From NCBI RefSeq assembly GCF_026011735.1, contig NZ_BRVN01000026.1, positions 1-33,492 on the forward strand: 33,492 nt of DNA. The letters run 5' to 3'. This DNA is from Dietzia sp. NCCP-2495 (lineage in GTDB: Bacteria > Actinomycetota > Actinomycetes > Mycobacteriales > Mycobacteriaceae). Below are positions 14,140-21,219 of the stretch, piece after piece. The notes below the pieces were generated by a model. The model was not told the origin of the DNA. It did not search any database and saw nothing but the letters and a program-made list of their open reading frames with translations. Numbering within the stretch: position 1 is the stretch's first letter; the number at the start of each line of letters is the position of its first letter. The translations under genes and the position numbers were made by a program.

Positions 14140-15167
14140 CTCTGTCGCCGGTCGGTCGCGCTCCGGCGCACGCTCCCGCTCCGGCGCAGGGGGCCCCGGC
14201 ACTGGATCTTCGGTCCGTGGTCCCGGTGCAGGCTCCTGGGTCGACGGCATCGCCGACCGCGGCAGTACCGCAGCCCCTGGACGGGCTCCCGCTCACCATG
14301 GGCCTGGCCGGTCGTGAGGTGCTGCTCGTCGGTGCCGGCCCCGTGTCGGCCCGCCGGGCGGAGCTCTTCCTCGAGGCGGGAGCGCGCGTCCGCGTGGTCG
14401 CCCCGACCCTGGCGCCCGAGATGGAGGACGTGGTCGCGAGTCACCGTGGCGGGGAAGCCCGTGATGGGGCGGCCCGTGATGGGGCGGCCCGTGATGGGGA
14501 GACCCGTGGTGGGGACGCTGGCGGCGGCGTTGTCGTCGTCGTCCGATCATTCACCCCCGCCGACCTGGACACTCCCTGGCTGGTGCACGTCGCCACGGGC
14601 GACGCCGAGGTCGACGCCGAGGTCGCCGCGCTGTGCGAGGCGCGGCGACTGTGGTGCGTGACGGCGGGCGACGCGGCGCTCGGCTCGGCACGGGTGCCCG
14701 CGCGTACGGCGGTCGCGACGCCGGCCGGCGTGGTGCGCATCGCCGTGGATTCGGGTGATCCGCGCAGGTCAGTGCGGGTCGGGCGCCATGTCGCTCGCTC
14801 GCTGGCCACCGCGCCGGCCGGACTGCGCGCGCGGCGGCGGACCGCCGCGGGATGGGTCGCGGTGGTCGGTGGAAGTGGCGACGGCGACCTCCTCACCGTC
14901 CGCGCGCGACGCCTCGTCCACGCCGCTGACGTCCTGGTCGTGGACGGGCCGGTCGACGTGGGATTACGGGCAGAACTCGACGACGACGTCGAGGTGATCG
15001 ACACCAGTTCAGGCCTGCCCGCCGCCCGCGTGGTCGACCTGATCGCCTGCCGCCGCGAGGCCGGACACGGAGTGGTGCGGATCGTCGCAGCGGCCGGGCT
15101 CGCGGACGTGGCGCGCGATCTCGAGGACGTCGGCGTGGAGTTCCAGCTCGTTCCCGGCGTCGTCTAG
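14136..15167 (+). CDS. Siroheme-synthase-like protein: precorrin-2 dehydrogenase domain with truncated methyltransferase domain
   Basis: Encodes 343 residues from GTG 14136, which overlaps the cysH stop by four bases. Residues 1-50 are a Pro-Ala-rich extension. Residues 54-235 are a Met8p/CysG-N-type domain: GREVLLVGAGPVSARRAELF binds NAD, and the segment HVATGDAEVDAEV is where the family Asp lies. Residues 108-127 are pentapeptide repeats (ARDGA) from a 15-bp tandem repeat. Residues 240-343 start like the uroporphyrinogen-III methyltransferase domain (VAVVGGSGDGDLLTVRARRL) but stop at FQLVPGVV, so the second half with much of the SAM site is absent, and the first half lacks the usual conserved residues. 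It probably makes sirohydrochlorin for sulfite reductase, while methylation must come from another gene. Confidence 0.85.
   Translation: MTLSPVGRAPAHAPAPAQGAPALDLRSVVPVQAPGSTASPTAAVPQPLDGLPLTMGLAGREVLLVGAGPVSARRAELFLEAGARVRVVAPTLAPEMEDVVASHRGGEARDGAARDGAARDGETRGGDAGGGVVVVVRSFTPADLDTPWLVHVATGDAEVDAEVAALCEARRLWCVTAGDAALGSARVPARTAVATPAGVVRIAVDSGDPRRSVRVGRHVARSLATAPAGLRARRRTAAGWVAVVGGSGDGDLLTVRARRLVHAADVLVVDGPVDVGLRAELDDDVEVIDTSSGLPAARVVDLIACRREAGHGVVRIVAAAGLADVARDLEDVGVEFQLVPGVV
14457..14516 (+). repeat. 15-bp in-frame tandem repeat in siroheme-synthase-like gene
   Basis: GCCCGTGATGGGGCG occurs exactly at 14457 and 14472, with variant copies at 14487 and 14502. It encodes ARDGA units within the Rossmann domain, in a loop before a beta strand. 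The number of units could vary without shifting the frame. Confidence 0.85.
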
Positions 15168-15214
15168 CTGGGTCGGACCGGTAGGGGTGAACAGTCAGTG
15201 CCGGCCCGGGGGAC

Positions 15215-16027
15215 TCAGGCCTGATCCCACCCGGTCTTGAGGGCGGCGTCGATGCCGTTCCGCACGGCCACGCGCACCTCGTCGACCGTCGGCACGGGAC
15301 CGGAGAACCACGTCAGCATGGGTCCGGCCGCGGCGATCGCTCCCCTCGGGGGCGGGTTCTGGTGATCGCGGCCCCGATAGACCAGGCCGATCGGCAGGAC
15401 CGCGACCGGGGCGCCGGCCTCGCGGGCCCCGCTGACCATGTGGCCCACACCCTTCTTGACCGACTCGAGCCGCATCGTGCGGAGGTCGTCGGCGGAGGAA
15501 TTGGTGCCCTCGACGAAGGTCAGGACCACACCCCCGGCGACGACCCGCTCCACGCACACCCGGATCAAGCGGGCGGCCGCACCGAGATGGACATCCGTGG
15601 CCGTGCCCTGGTAGTTCTTGGCGCGGAAGACCGGGATCGTGCCCGTGTACTCGAACAGCGGACGTAGCGGGCCGCGGAAGAGCGGGTCCTTGGTCAGGCC
15701 CGTACCCGCCGACAGGAAGCGGACCCGCTTGTCGAACAGGGCGGCCGCGAGCACCGTCGCGTCGTGCTTGGACGGATGGTTGACGGCAGCGATGATCCCG
15801 ATGCCGTCCGCGTGCAGCCGGGTCAGTTCGGCGACCGTCTCGGCGGGTATCAGTACCCGTGGGCGGTAGATCGCGTCGACCAGGCGCAGGATCGGGTAGG
15901 TGAACCAGTCACGCCGCCGACCGGGGCCGAAGAAGTCGTAGACCTTGTCGTAATTGGCCACGGTCACCTCGGGCCTGGATCGACGACGTGGGAAGCCGGC
16001 CCGCGGCCGTGGACGGCCGGAACTCAT
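15215..16027 (-). CDS. PlsC-type 1-acylglycerol-3-phosphate (or related) acyltransferase
   Basis: Encodes 270 residues from ATG 16027. An ATG at 16063 would add 12 residues, and no clear Shine-Dalgarno decides between them. The acyltransferase box is NHPSKHD (H84 and D89, the HX4D dyad). The FVEGTNSS motif (E173-G-T175) binds the glycerol phosphate in LPA acyltransferases, and GTIPVFRA lies between them. It transfers an acyl group to a lysophospholipid or another glycolipid acceptor at the membrane. The first 20 residues are Arg-rich (GRPRPRAGFPRRRSR), which may bind membrane. The gene is divergent from the chelatase with about 60 bases between the starts, and convergent with the siroheme-synthase-like gene. 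Confidence 0.88.
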   Translation of the reverse strand: MSSGRPRPRAGFPRRRSRPEVTVANYDKVYDFFGPGRRRDWFTYPILRLVDAIYRPRVLIPAETVAELTRLHADGIGIIAAVNHPSKHDATVLAAALFDKRVRFLSAGTGLTKDPLFRGPLRPLFEYTGTIPVFRAKNYQGTATDVHLGAAARLIRVCVERVVAGGVVLTFVEGTNSSADDLRTMRLESVKKGVGHMVSGAREAGAPVAVLPIGLVYRGRDHQNPPPRGAIAAAGPMLTWFSGPVPTVDEVRVAVRNGIDAALKTGWDQA

Positions 16028-16086
16028 CGGTCCGAGTCCTGTCCGGCGAATTCGGAGATGCATGCGGTGTGCGGCATGCTCTGAGT

Positions 16087-16827
16087 ATGACGACACCTTC
16101 CCGGCCGCGCCTGCTGTTGGTGGCACATGGGACGCGGTCGGCACTCGGGCGCAGGGTGCTGGGCCGAGTGCTGCTCGAGACGCGCAAGGCGCTCCGGCCG
16201 GACGGGGTCACTGGGGTAGACACGGGAGTAGACACGGTGGACTGCCGCCTCGCCTGGGTCGACGTCCAGTCGCCCGGACCCGAACGGATCCTCGCCGACG
16301 GTGTCCCGACCGTCGTGGTGCCGGTATTTCTCGCCCGCGGATTCCACGTGACACACGACGTCGGCCAGGCTTGCCTGCAGGCGCCTGGTCCGGTCGTGCA
16401 GACCCCGCACCTCGGGTCCGAGCCGGAGGTCGTCCGGGCCGTGATCCAGCGTCTCGCTGAGGCCGGGGCGACGGGGGCATTCGGCGCGGACGCCGTGGTG
16501 TTGGGAGCGGCGGGAAGCCGGGACTCCTCGTCGGTCGCCGAGACCCGGGAACTGGCGGGCACGCTCTCCCGGCTGCTCGGGGTGCCGGTGACCGCCGCGT
16601 TCGCCTCGGCCGCCGAGCCCTCTGTCACGGACGCCGTGGCGGCGTTCCGTGCATCCGGCCACAGCCGGGTGGCGGTGGCGACGCATCTTCTCGCGCCGGG
16701 ATTCTTCGCGGATCGGCTCGCCGCCGCGGGGGGTGACCTCACCTCGGAACCACTCGGGGCGCACCCGGAGGTCATCGATCTGATCGTTCGCAGATACCGC
16801 GAATTCGCCGACGTTCTGTGCGGCTGA
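16087..16827 (+). CDS. che1: Sirohydrochlorin ferrochelatase (CbiX family)
   Basis: Encodes 246 residues with two tandem chelatase lobes. The first lobe has LLLVAHGTRS (H14), and the metal-binding H87/H90 are in ARGFHVTHDV. The second lobe (from about residue 125) has VVLGAAGSRD and VATHLLAPGFFADRL. It inserts Fe2+ into sirohydrochlorin to give siroheme, the cofactor of the sulfite reductase encoded upstream. Location next to sulfite reductase and cysH supports iron rather than cobalt. The ATG at 16087 is the first Met at the conserved N-terminus; neither a Shine-Dalgarno nor a TANNNT box at leaderless spacing is evident. Confidence 0.9.
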   Translation: MTTPSRPRLLLVAHGTRSALGRRVLGRVLLETRKALRPDGVTGVDTGVDTVDCRLAWVDVQSPGPERILADGVPTVVVPVFLARGFHVTHDVGQACLQAPGPVVQTPHLGSEPEVVRAVIQRLAEAGATGAFGADAVVLGAAGSRDSSSVAETRELAGTLSRLLGVPVTAAFASAAEPSVTDAVAAFRASGHSRVAVATHLLAPGFFADRLAAAGGDLTSEPLGAHPEVIDLIVRRYREFADVLCG

Positions 16828-16893
16828 ACACAGCAGATAATGCGCGATAGGTGACCTCGATAACTTCCTATTTTCTATTGCCGAAACAGTGCG

Positions 16894-16917
16894 ATGGCGC
16901 TGCGATGGCAGCGCCAT
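16894..16917. other. Hairpin ATGGCGCTG / CAGCGCCAT between che1 and lsr2
   Basis: A perfect 9-bp stem (16894-16902 with 16909-16917) closes the loop CGATGG, in an otherwise AT-rich 294-base gap. It could terminate che1 transcription, though it has no T-tract, or be an operator. The rest of the gap (16828-17121) shows several AT-rich tracts and no gene. Confidence 0.5.
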
Positions 16918-17053
16918 AATCGCCATTCGTGCAGGTGGAAGCGGCAGCATTATGATAAAAGAATGCTGATTGTAGGCTTATTGTCCGGGATGTTGTCGGT
17001 GGAATGTTGACTCTATTTCCGGCAATGTCGGTTCGCTGAAAGTGGCGGCCGGA

Positions 17054-17083
17054 TGCATACAGTGACTTATCGGTGCATACTGT
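17054..17083 (+). promoter_or_regulatory. lsr2 promoter region with direct repeats
   Basis: TGCATACAGT (17054-17063) and TGCATACTGT (17074-17083) are direct repeats 20 bases apart. The second contains the candidate -10 TACTGT (17078-17083). A start near 17090 gives a 30-base leader with GGGAG before ATG 17122. The repeated phase (two helical turns) suggests a regulator or Lsr2 itself. Confidence 0.45.
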
Positions 17084-17121
17084 TCCCGAGTTGAGTGACA
17101 ACCAAATTCAGGGAGTGTGGA

Positions 17122-17460
17122 ATGGCTCAGCAGTTCCAGGTTCATTACGTCGACGATCTCGATGGGACCAATCTCGGCAGTGAGGCCAATACGATCTCAT
17201 TCGCATTCGAGGGCAGGGAATACACCATTGACCTCAGTGATGAGAACGCAAAGGGCTTCCGTGAGGCAATGGCTCCGTACCTCGAGGCCGGCCATCCGGT
17301 GACCCGCGGAAAGGGTCGTACGGCGAAGAAGTCGGCGAAGTCGTCGTCCTCGACGAACCTCGCGGCTGTCCGCGAATGGGCACGTGAGAACGGTTACGAG
17401 GTGTCCGACCGTGGCCGCATTCCCGGCAACGTGATGGACGCCTACGCCGCGGCCAATTGA
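17122..17460 (+). CDS. lsr2: Lsr2 nucleoid-associated protein (H-NS-like xenogeneic silencer)
   Basis: Encodes 112 residues, the normal length. The N-terminal beta-rich dimerisation domain (residues 1-60) begins [16 protein letters not shown] and contains [15 protein letters not shown] basic, Ser-rich linker ([17 protein letters not shown], 61-78) follows. The C-terminal DNA-binding domain has [18 protein letters not shown], where R97-G98-R99 is the AT-hook-like clamp that enters the minor groove of AT-rich DNA. The ATG at 17122 has GGGAG seven bases upstream. The protein silences AT-rich foreign genes and organises the chromosome. The AT-rich upstream gap is a likely site of autoregulation. 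A strong terminator follows, so it is monocistronic. Confidence 0.97.
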   Translation: MAQQFQVHYVDDLDGTNLGSEANTISFAFEGREYTIDLSDENAKGFREAMAPYLEAGHPVTRGKGRTAKKSAKSSSSTNLAAVREWARENGYEVSDRGRIPGNVMDAYAAAN

Positions 17461-17504
17461 TGATTCCCTCAATGGCTAAATGATCGCGGCCCAGCCGCTA
17501 CGGT

Positions 17505-17545
17505 GGACCCACATCCTGTGCATCGGGATGTGGGTCCGTTTCTTT
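17505..17545 (+). terminator. Intrinsic terminator of lsr2
   Basis: GGACCCACATCC (17505-17516) pairs perfectly with 17526-17537 and is followed by GTTTCTTTT. It is the best rho-independent terminator in the window. Confidence 0.92.
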
Positions 17546-17860
17546 TGAGTGCATTGCTTTTGTCTCGTTGCATGGATTGTGTCACTCGAACCTCATCGGT
17601 AACAGGTGCGGCGACGGCTTCTGAATTCACGAGATGAATCAGTAGGTGGGTTTCCAAGTACCGCGGGCCGAGTGATTTCGGCCGAGTAGTACCAGTTCGG
17701 TGAACTGCGCCGAAGTGCGTGCCGGGGTAAGTGCCGCGGTGCGCGGAGGGGTTCGCGGGGCCGGCATGCCGGGGATCCTGCACTTCCGGATCCGGCGGCC
17801 AGAGCCACCAACACTGTGATCACGTCGATGTCGGCCGACACGCGGGCGTCATGGTGGTGG
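17546..17860. other. Gene-free interval between lsr2 and tetR
   Basis: No coding frame with plausible composition, RNA gene or mobile-element end was seen here. The only structure noted is a 12-bp perfect palindrome, CCGGCATGCCGG (17761-17772), and some short inverted repeats around GGCCGA (17669-17686). Confidence 0.5.
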
Positions 17861-17885
17861 AATAACAACGTTGCCGTCGTATTCT
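17861..17885 (+). promoter_or_regulatory. tetR leaderless promoter with overlapping imperfect palindrome
   Basis: TATTCT (17880-17885) is followed by six bases and GTG 17892, a leaderless spacing. An imperfect palindrome runs from AATAACAACG to CGTCGTATT (17861-17883) and includes CAACGTTG. It overlaps the -10, as expected for TetR autorepression. Confidence 0.5.
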
Positions 17886-17891
17886 GCCCGG

Positions 17892-18656
17892 GTGACCCGA
17901 ATCTCCTCCGCCGATCCCGAACGCCTCCCCACGCACGCGCAGTACGACGACGTGCTGCGCCGGGGGATCCTCGACGAGGCCATGACGCGGCTTCGTGACG
18001 GCGCCCCGGACAGTCTCGGACTGCGTCCCCTCGCGGCGTCCCAGGGCACGTCGACCACCGCGATCTACACGATGTTCGGCGGCAAGCAGGGGCTACTCGC
18101 CGCGGTCGCGCACGAGGCCGACGAGCAACTGGCTGCCGAGCTGCGCGGTTCCCTCCACCACGGCAGCGTCGAGGGCGACATGCGCTCCCTGTGCCGGGCC
18201 TACCGACAGTGGGCGCTCGAGAACCATGGACTGTACGGCCTCGTCGTGGGTGAGCCGGTGCGTTCGCCTCGCCCGGGAGTGGCGGGAACTGTCGGCGTGG
18301 GCCCGGGTGGTGACACGGTGACCCCGATGCCGCAGTGGCGCGAGCCTCTGCTCGAGGTGGTCGACGCACTGGTCGACGAGGGGATCTTCCGGACGGCCGA
18401 CGTGCACGAGACCGCCACGTCGATCTGGGCCTCGCTGCACGGCATCGTGTCGCTCGAACTGAGCGTCTGGCGTGAGTCGCCCAGCGCAGAGCAGTACTTC
18501 GAGACGCAGCTCGCGGCCATCCTGCGGTCGTGGACCGCGGCGGGTTCGGCGGGCTCGGCGGGCGCGGCTGGTTCGGCGAGTGTGGCCGGCGATGCCGGCA
18601 CGGCCGGAGGCGCCGGAGCCGACCGGCGGCGCGCTCGTGCGGCGGTCGGCCTGTGA
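17892..18656 (+). CDS. TetR family transcriptional regulator
   Basis: Encodes 254 residues. The N-terminal helix-turn-helix lies at about residues 18-65: ILDEAMTRLRDGAPDSLGLR, LAASQGTSTTAIYTMFGGKQGLL. A ligand-binding C-terminal domain of the WHG/TetR_C type follows (YRQWALENHGLYGLVVGEP, TATSIWASLHGIVSLEL). The last 35 residues are a low-complexity Ala-Gly-Ser tail ending in basic residues. It probably represses its own operon and responds to a small ligand, perhaps an acyl-CoA, given the next gene. The GTG at 17892 was chosen from the leaderless promoter; the frame is open further upstream (17871) but would start before the -10. The next gene overlaps its stop (GTGA). Confidence 0.9.
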   Translation: MTRISSADPERLPTHAQYDDVLRRGILDEAMTRLRDGAPDSLGLRPLAASQGTSTTAIYTMFGGKQGLLAAVAHEADEQLAAELRGSLHHGSVEGDMRSLCRAYRQWALENHGLYGLVVGEPVRSPRPGVAGTVGVGPGGDTVTPMPQWREPLLEVVDALVDEGIFRTADVHETATSIWASLHGIVSLELSVWRESPSAEQYFETQLAAILRSWTAAGSAGSAGAAGSASVAGDAGTAGGAGADRRRARAAVGL

Positions 18657-19564
18657 ACGCGCCGAGGCCGGGTGAGTCGGCGAGCGGCGGCGATGACGGC
18701 AGCCCCTTCTCCTTCTTCCATCTCGGTGAGGACGGGTCCTACGTCCCGACGCGATACGCGAAGAGCGCCTGGTCGGACGGTCTCGTCAACGGTCCGGCCA
18801 TCGTCGCGGCGGCCGCGCGATCGCTCGAGATCGAGTACGGGCACGAGGACTTCCAGCCGTCCCGGCTCACCGTCGACTTGTTCTCGCAGGTGAAGTTCGA
18901 GCCGCTGGAGGTCCGCACCGAGGAGGTGCGCAGCGGTAACCGCATCCGGGTGGCGGACGCGCATATCTATCAGGGCGGCAAGACGGTGGCGCGGGCGACA
19001 CTGGTCCAACTCCGCCGCGGCGAGCAGCCGCCGGGCGAGGTGTGGCGGTCCGGCCGGACCCTCACGCCGCCGGACGGGCCCGGGGGCACGGTGCTGAGCG
19101 CGGGCTCCCGCGCGTGGTTCGGGAGCGACGCCTCGGACGAGCCCTGGAGTCGTTCAATGGGCGCGCACCAGAACGCCGGCCGGAAGCGCTTCTGGCTGCA
19201 TCCGCTCGACGTGGTCACCGGGCAGGACGCGTCGCCGTTCCAGCGCGCCGTGACGCTCGGTGAGTCCACGAGTCTCATGGCCCACTGGGGCACCGAGGGC
19301 ATCGGGTTCATCAACGCGGACCTGACAGTGGCCCTCGCCCGACTGCCCCGCAGCGGCGACATCGGCATCGAGGCCGAGCAGCACATCAGCGAAGACGGGG
19401 TGGCCGTGGGGACCGCGGCGCTGTTCGACCATGACGGCATGTTCGGCAGCGGTACCGTGGTCGCAGTGTCCAATGCCGGGCGGCAGATCGACTTCGCCAC
19501 CAGGGGCCTCGTCAAGGGCAAGCCCGCCGCGGATCCCGGACCGGAGAAGGGGACGCGCGTATGA
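18653..19564 (+). CDS. Acyl-CoA thioesterase-like protein (double hot-dog, TesB/4HBT_3 type)
   Basis: Encodes 303 residues from GTG 18653, overlapping the tetR stop by four bases. The sequence has two hot-dog halves: residues 20-130 with SAWSDGLVNGPAIVAAAARS and VDLFSQVKFEPLEVRTEEVR, and residues 185-290 with FWLHPLDVVTGQDASPFQRA, GFINADLTVALARLP and IGIEAEQHISEDGVAVGTAA. This is the pattern of the thioesterase-like superfamily that hydrolyses acyl-CoA. The C-terminal half keeps the usual surface strands, and the substrate cannot be deduced. It is translated between a TetR regulator and a mycothiol-dependent enzyme; its last four bases overlap the next start (ATGA). Confidence 0.85.
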   Translation: MNAPRPGESASGGDDGSPFSFFHLGEDGSYVPTRYAKSAWSDGLVNGPAIVAAAARSLEIEYGHEDFQPSRLTVDLFSQVKFEPLEVRTEEVRSGNRIRVADAHIYQGGKTVARATLVQLRRGEQPPGEVWRSGRTLTPPDGPGGTVLSAGSRAWFGSDASDEPWSRSMGAHQNAGRKRFWLHPLDVVTGQDASPFQRAVTLGESTSLMAHWGTEGIGFINADLTVALARLPRSGDIGIEAEQHISEDGVAVGTAALFDHDGMFGSGTVVAVSNAGRQIDFATRGLVKGKPAADPGPEKGTRV

Positions 19565-20373
19565 CCACCGGAGACCAGCACTCCAGCCAGCACTCGGACC
19601 AGCAGCCGGGCCTGTCCCGCGAGCGGATGCTCGACGCGATCGAGGCCCAAGCCGGGCTCGTGCGCTTCGCCCTCGAGGGTGCCGACGCCGACGCCGACGA
19701 CGCCGGTGGGGTCGACCTGGCCACCGCCGTGCCGTCGTGCCCGGGCTGGACGATCCACGACCTGGTCGCCCACGTGGGCACCGCCAACTGGTGGGGCGGC
19801 GCCAACGTCCGCGCGGGCAACCCCGAGGAGCGGGCCCGCGGCATGGGCGATGTGCACAAATCGGCCCCGTCCGCTGACGAGGGGTCGATCCCGCTGGCCC
19901 GGTGGTACGGGGACCTCGCCGTCGTCGCCATCGAGACCTACACCGACGCCGACCCGGACGCGCCCGCCTGGACCTTCGCCGGCCCCGGCCGCGCGGACTT
20001 CTGGCTGCGGCGCCAACTGCACGAGACGGCGATCCACCGCTGGGACCTTGAGAACGCGCTGCGTGGCCCTGCCTCGACGACGCCGCTCATGGACGACGTG
20101 GCGCTCGACGGGCTGGACGAGTTCTGCACCGCGATCCGACCGCTCGTCGCGATGCTCAAGCCGGCGCCCCCGGTGACGATCCGCGTGCGCGCCGGTGAGT
20201 GCGAGTGGGTCATCCCGGGCGCCGAGGGGTCCGGCGAGGTCGAGATCTCGGGTCCGGCCGAGACGCTGACTCTCCTCCTGTGGGGTCGCGTGGGTGCGGA
20301 TGAGCCCGGCCTGGAGATCACCGGCGACCGCGAGGGCCTCGATGCTGCCCTGGAGGCCGGACTCTCGACGTGA
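19561..20373 (+). CDS. Mycothiol-dependent DinB-fold enzyme (maleylpyruvate isomerase family)
   Basis: Encodes 270 residues. The N-terminal helical-bundle motif is SCPGWTIHDLVAHVG with H71. The second metal motif is RRQLHETAIHRWDLE with E155 and H159. This H...E-x3-H arrangement is the zinc site of mycothiol-dependent maleylpyruvate isomerase and mycothiol S-transferases. A C-terminal MDMPI_C-like domain follows from about residue 205 (VTIRVRAGECEWVIP). The enzyme should use mycothiol as a nucleophile on an electrophile. It lies between a thioesterase and two fluoride channels with overlaps at both ends, so its substrate may be a halogenated or otherwise reactive acyl compound. That last step is inference. 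Confidence 0.9.
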   Translation: MTTGDQHSSQHSDQQPGLSRERMLDAIEAQAGLVRFALEGADADADDAGGVDLATAVPSCPGWTIHDLVAHVGTANWWGGANVRAGNPEERARGMGDVHKSAPSADEGSIPLARWYGDLAVVAIETYTDADPDAPAWTFAGPGRADFWLRRQLHETAIHRWDLENALRGPASTTPLMDDVALDGLDEFCTAIRPLVAMLKPAPPVTIRVRAGECEWVIPGAEGSGEVEISGPAETLTLLLWGRVGADEPGLEITGDREGLDAALEAGLST

Positions 20374-20786
20374 TGCTGTCCCGCGTGGCGGCGTTGTCGC
20401 TCGTCGGGCTGGGCGGCGGGGCGGGGTCGGCGGTGCGCGCCGCCCTCGGCCTGGCGTGGCCGGGGTCGCCGCTGGTCACAACCCTGGCGATCAACGTCGT
20501 GGGGGCGTTCCTGTTGGGCGTGATCGTCGCCGTTCTCTACGGTCCCCGTGGGGTGGGAGGGGGACGACGACGACTTGGCGCCCGTCTCCTCCTCGGGACC
20601 GGATTCTGTGGGGGCTTCACGACGTATTCCGCTGTGGCGGTGCAGACCGCGGAGCGCGTGGGGGATGCCGAGTTCGCCGTCGCGGCTGCGTATGCAGCGG
20701 CCACGCTGGTCGTGGGAGCGCTCGCCACGCTGGTCGGGCTGCTGGCCGGCGGATGGTCGGGGGCCGGAAGTCGGGGATCAGAATGA
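20370..20786 (+). CDS. crcB: Fluoride channel subunit CrcB/FluC (first copy)
   Basis: Encodes 138 residues from GTG 20370 (GTGA overlap with the previous stop); the ATG at 20373 is the alternative. It has four membrane helices and the family motifs GGGAGSAVR (residues 15-23), NVVGAFLLG (N42) and GFCGGFTTYS (78-87). FluC channels are dual-topology dimers that let F- leave the cell. A lone second copy follows with an ATGA overlap, so the two probably form a heterodimer of opposite orientations. Charged loops are rich in Arg in this copy (GPRGVGGGRRRLGAR). Confidence 0.93.
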   Translation: MMLSRVAALSLVGLGGGAGSAVRAALGLAWPGSPLVTTLAINVVGAFLLGVIVAVLYGPRGVGGGRRRLGARLLLGTGFCGGFTTYSAVAVQTAERVGDAEFAVAAAYAAATLVVGALATLVGLLAGGWSGAGSRGSE

Positions 20787-21175
20787 GCGCCGCGATGCTC
20801 GTCGGGCTCGCCGCTGTGGGCGGTGGGCTGGGCGCTGCCGGTCGATACGCCGTGGACGAGTGGGTGAGCGCCCGCTGGCGGCGCGACTATCCGCTCGGCA
20901 CGCTGATCGTCAACGTCACCGGCTCGTTCCTGCTCGGAGTGCTGGTCGGGCTGTTGGTCGAGGATGCTTCCGGGTCTGCTGCCGGGTCTGCCGGCGTGAT
21001 GGCGCTGCTGGGCACAGGAGTGCTCGGCGGCTACACGACGTTCTCCACCGCGAGCCTGGGCACGGTGAAGCTCGCCCTCGACGGACGTCGAGGACCGGCA
21101 TTGCTCTACGGGCTCGGCACGCTGCTCGCATCGGTCGCGGCGGCGGGGTTGGGGCTGTGGCTGGGGAGCCAGTGA
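20783..21175 (+). CDS. crcB: Fluoride channel subunit CrcB/FluC (second copy)
   Basis: Encodes 130 residues from ATG 20783, sharing four bases with the previous stop. Motifs are GGGLGAAGRYAVDEWV (residues 13-28), NVTGSFLLG (N44) and GGYTTFSTA (82-90), with four hydrophobic helices. It carries WRRDYPLGT before the second helix, a common FluC feature. It is the likely partner of the preceding copy. The thpR gene starts 44 bases on and may be transcribed with it. Confidence 0.93.
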   Translation: MSAAMLVGLAAVGGGLGAAGRYAVDEWVSARWRRDYPLGTLIVNVTGSFLLGVLVGLLVEDASGSAAGSAGVMALLGTGVLGGYTTFSTASLGTVKLALDGRRGPALLYGLGTLLASVAAAGLGLWLGSQ

Positions 21176-21219
21176 GCCCGGGTCTTGTGCACGGCTGATC
21201 GGTGGGCCACGGTGGTGTC

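Noticed and set aside
17546-17860. Possible tRNA or small RNA in the lsr2-tetR gap
   Set aside because: No cloverleaf, CCA end or clear promoter-terminator pair could be found.
17593-18369. A 258-codon frame on the minus strand over the tetR 5' part
   Set aside because: It is antisense to the helix-turn-helix domain and Arg-Pro-rich; the TetR reading is convincing.
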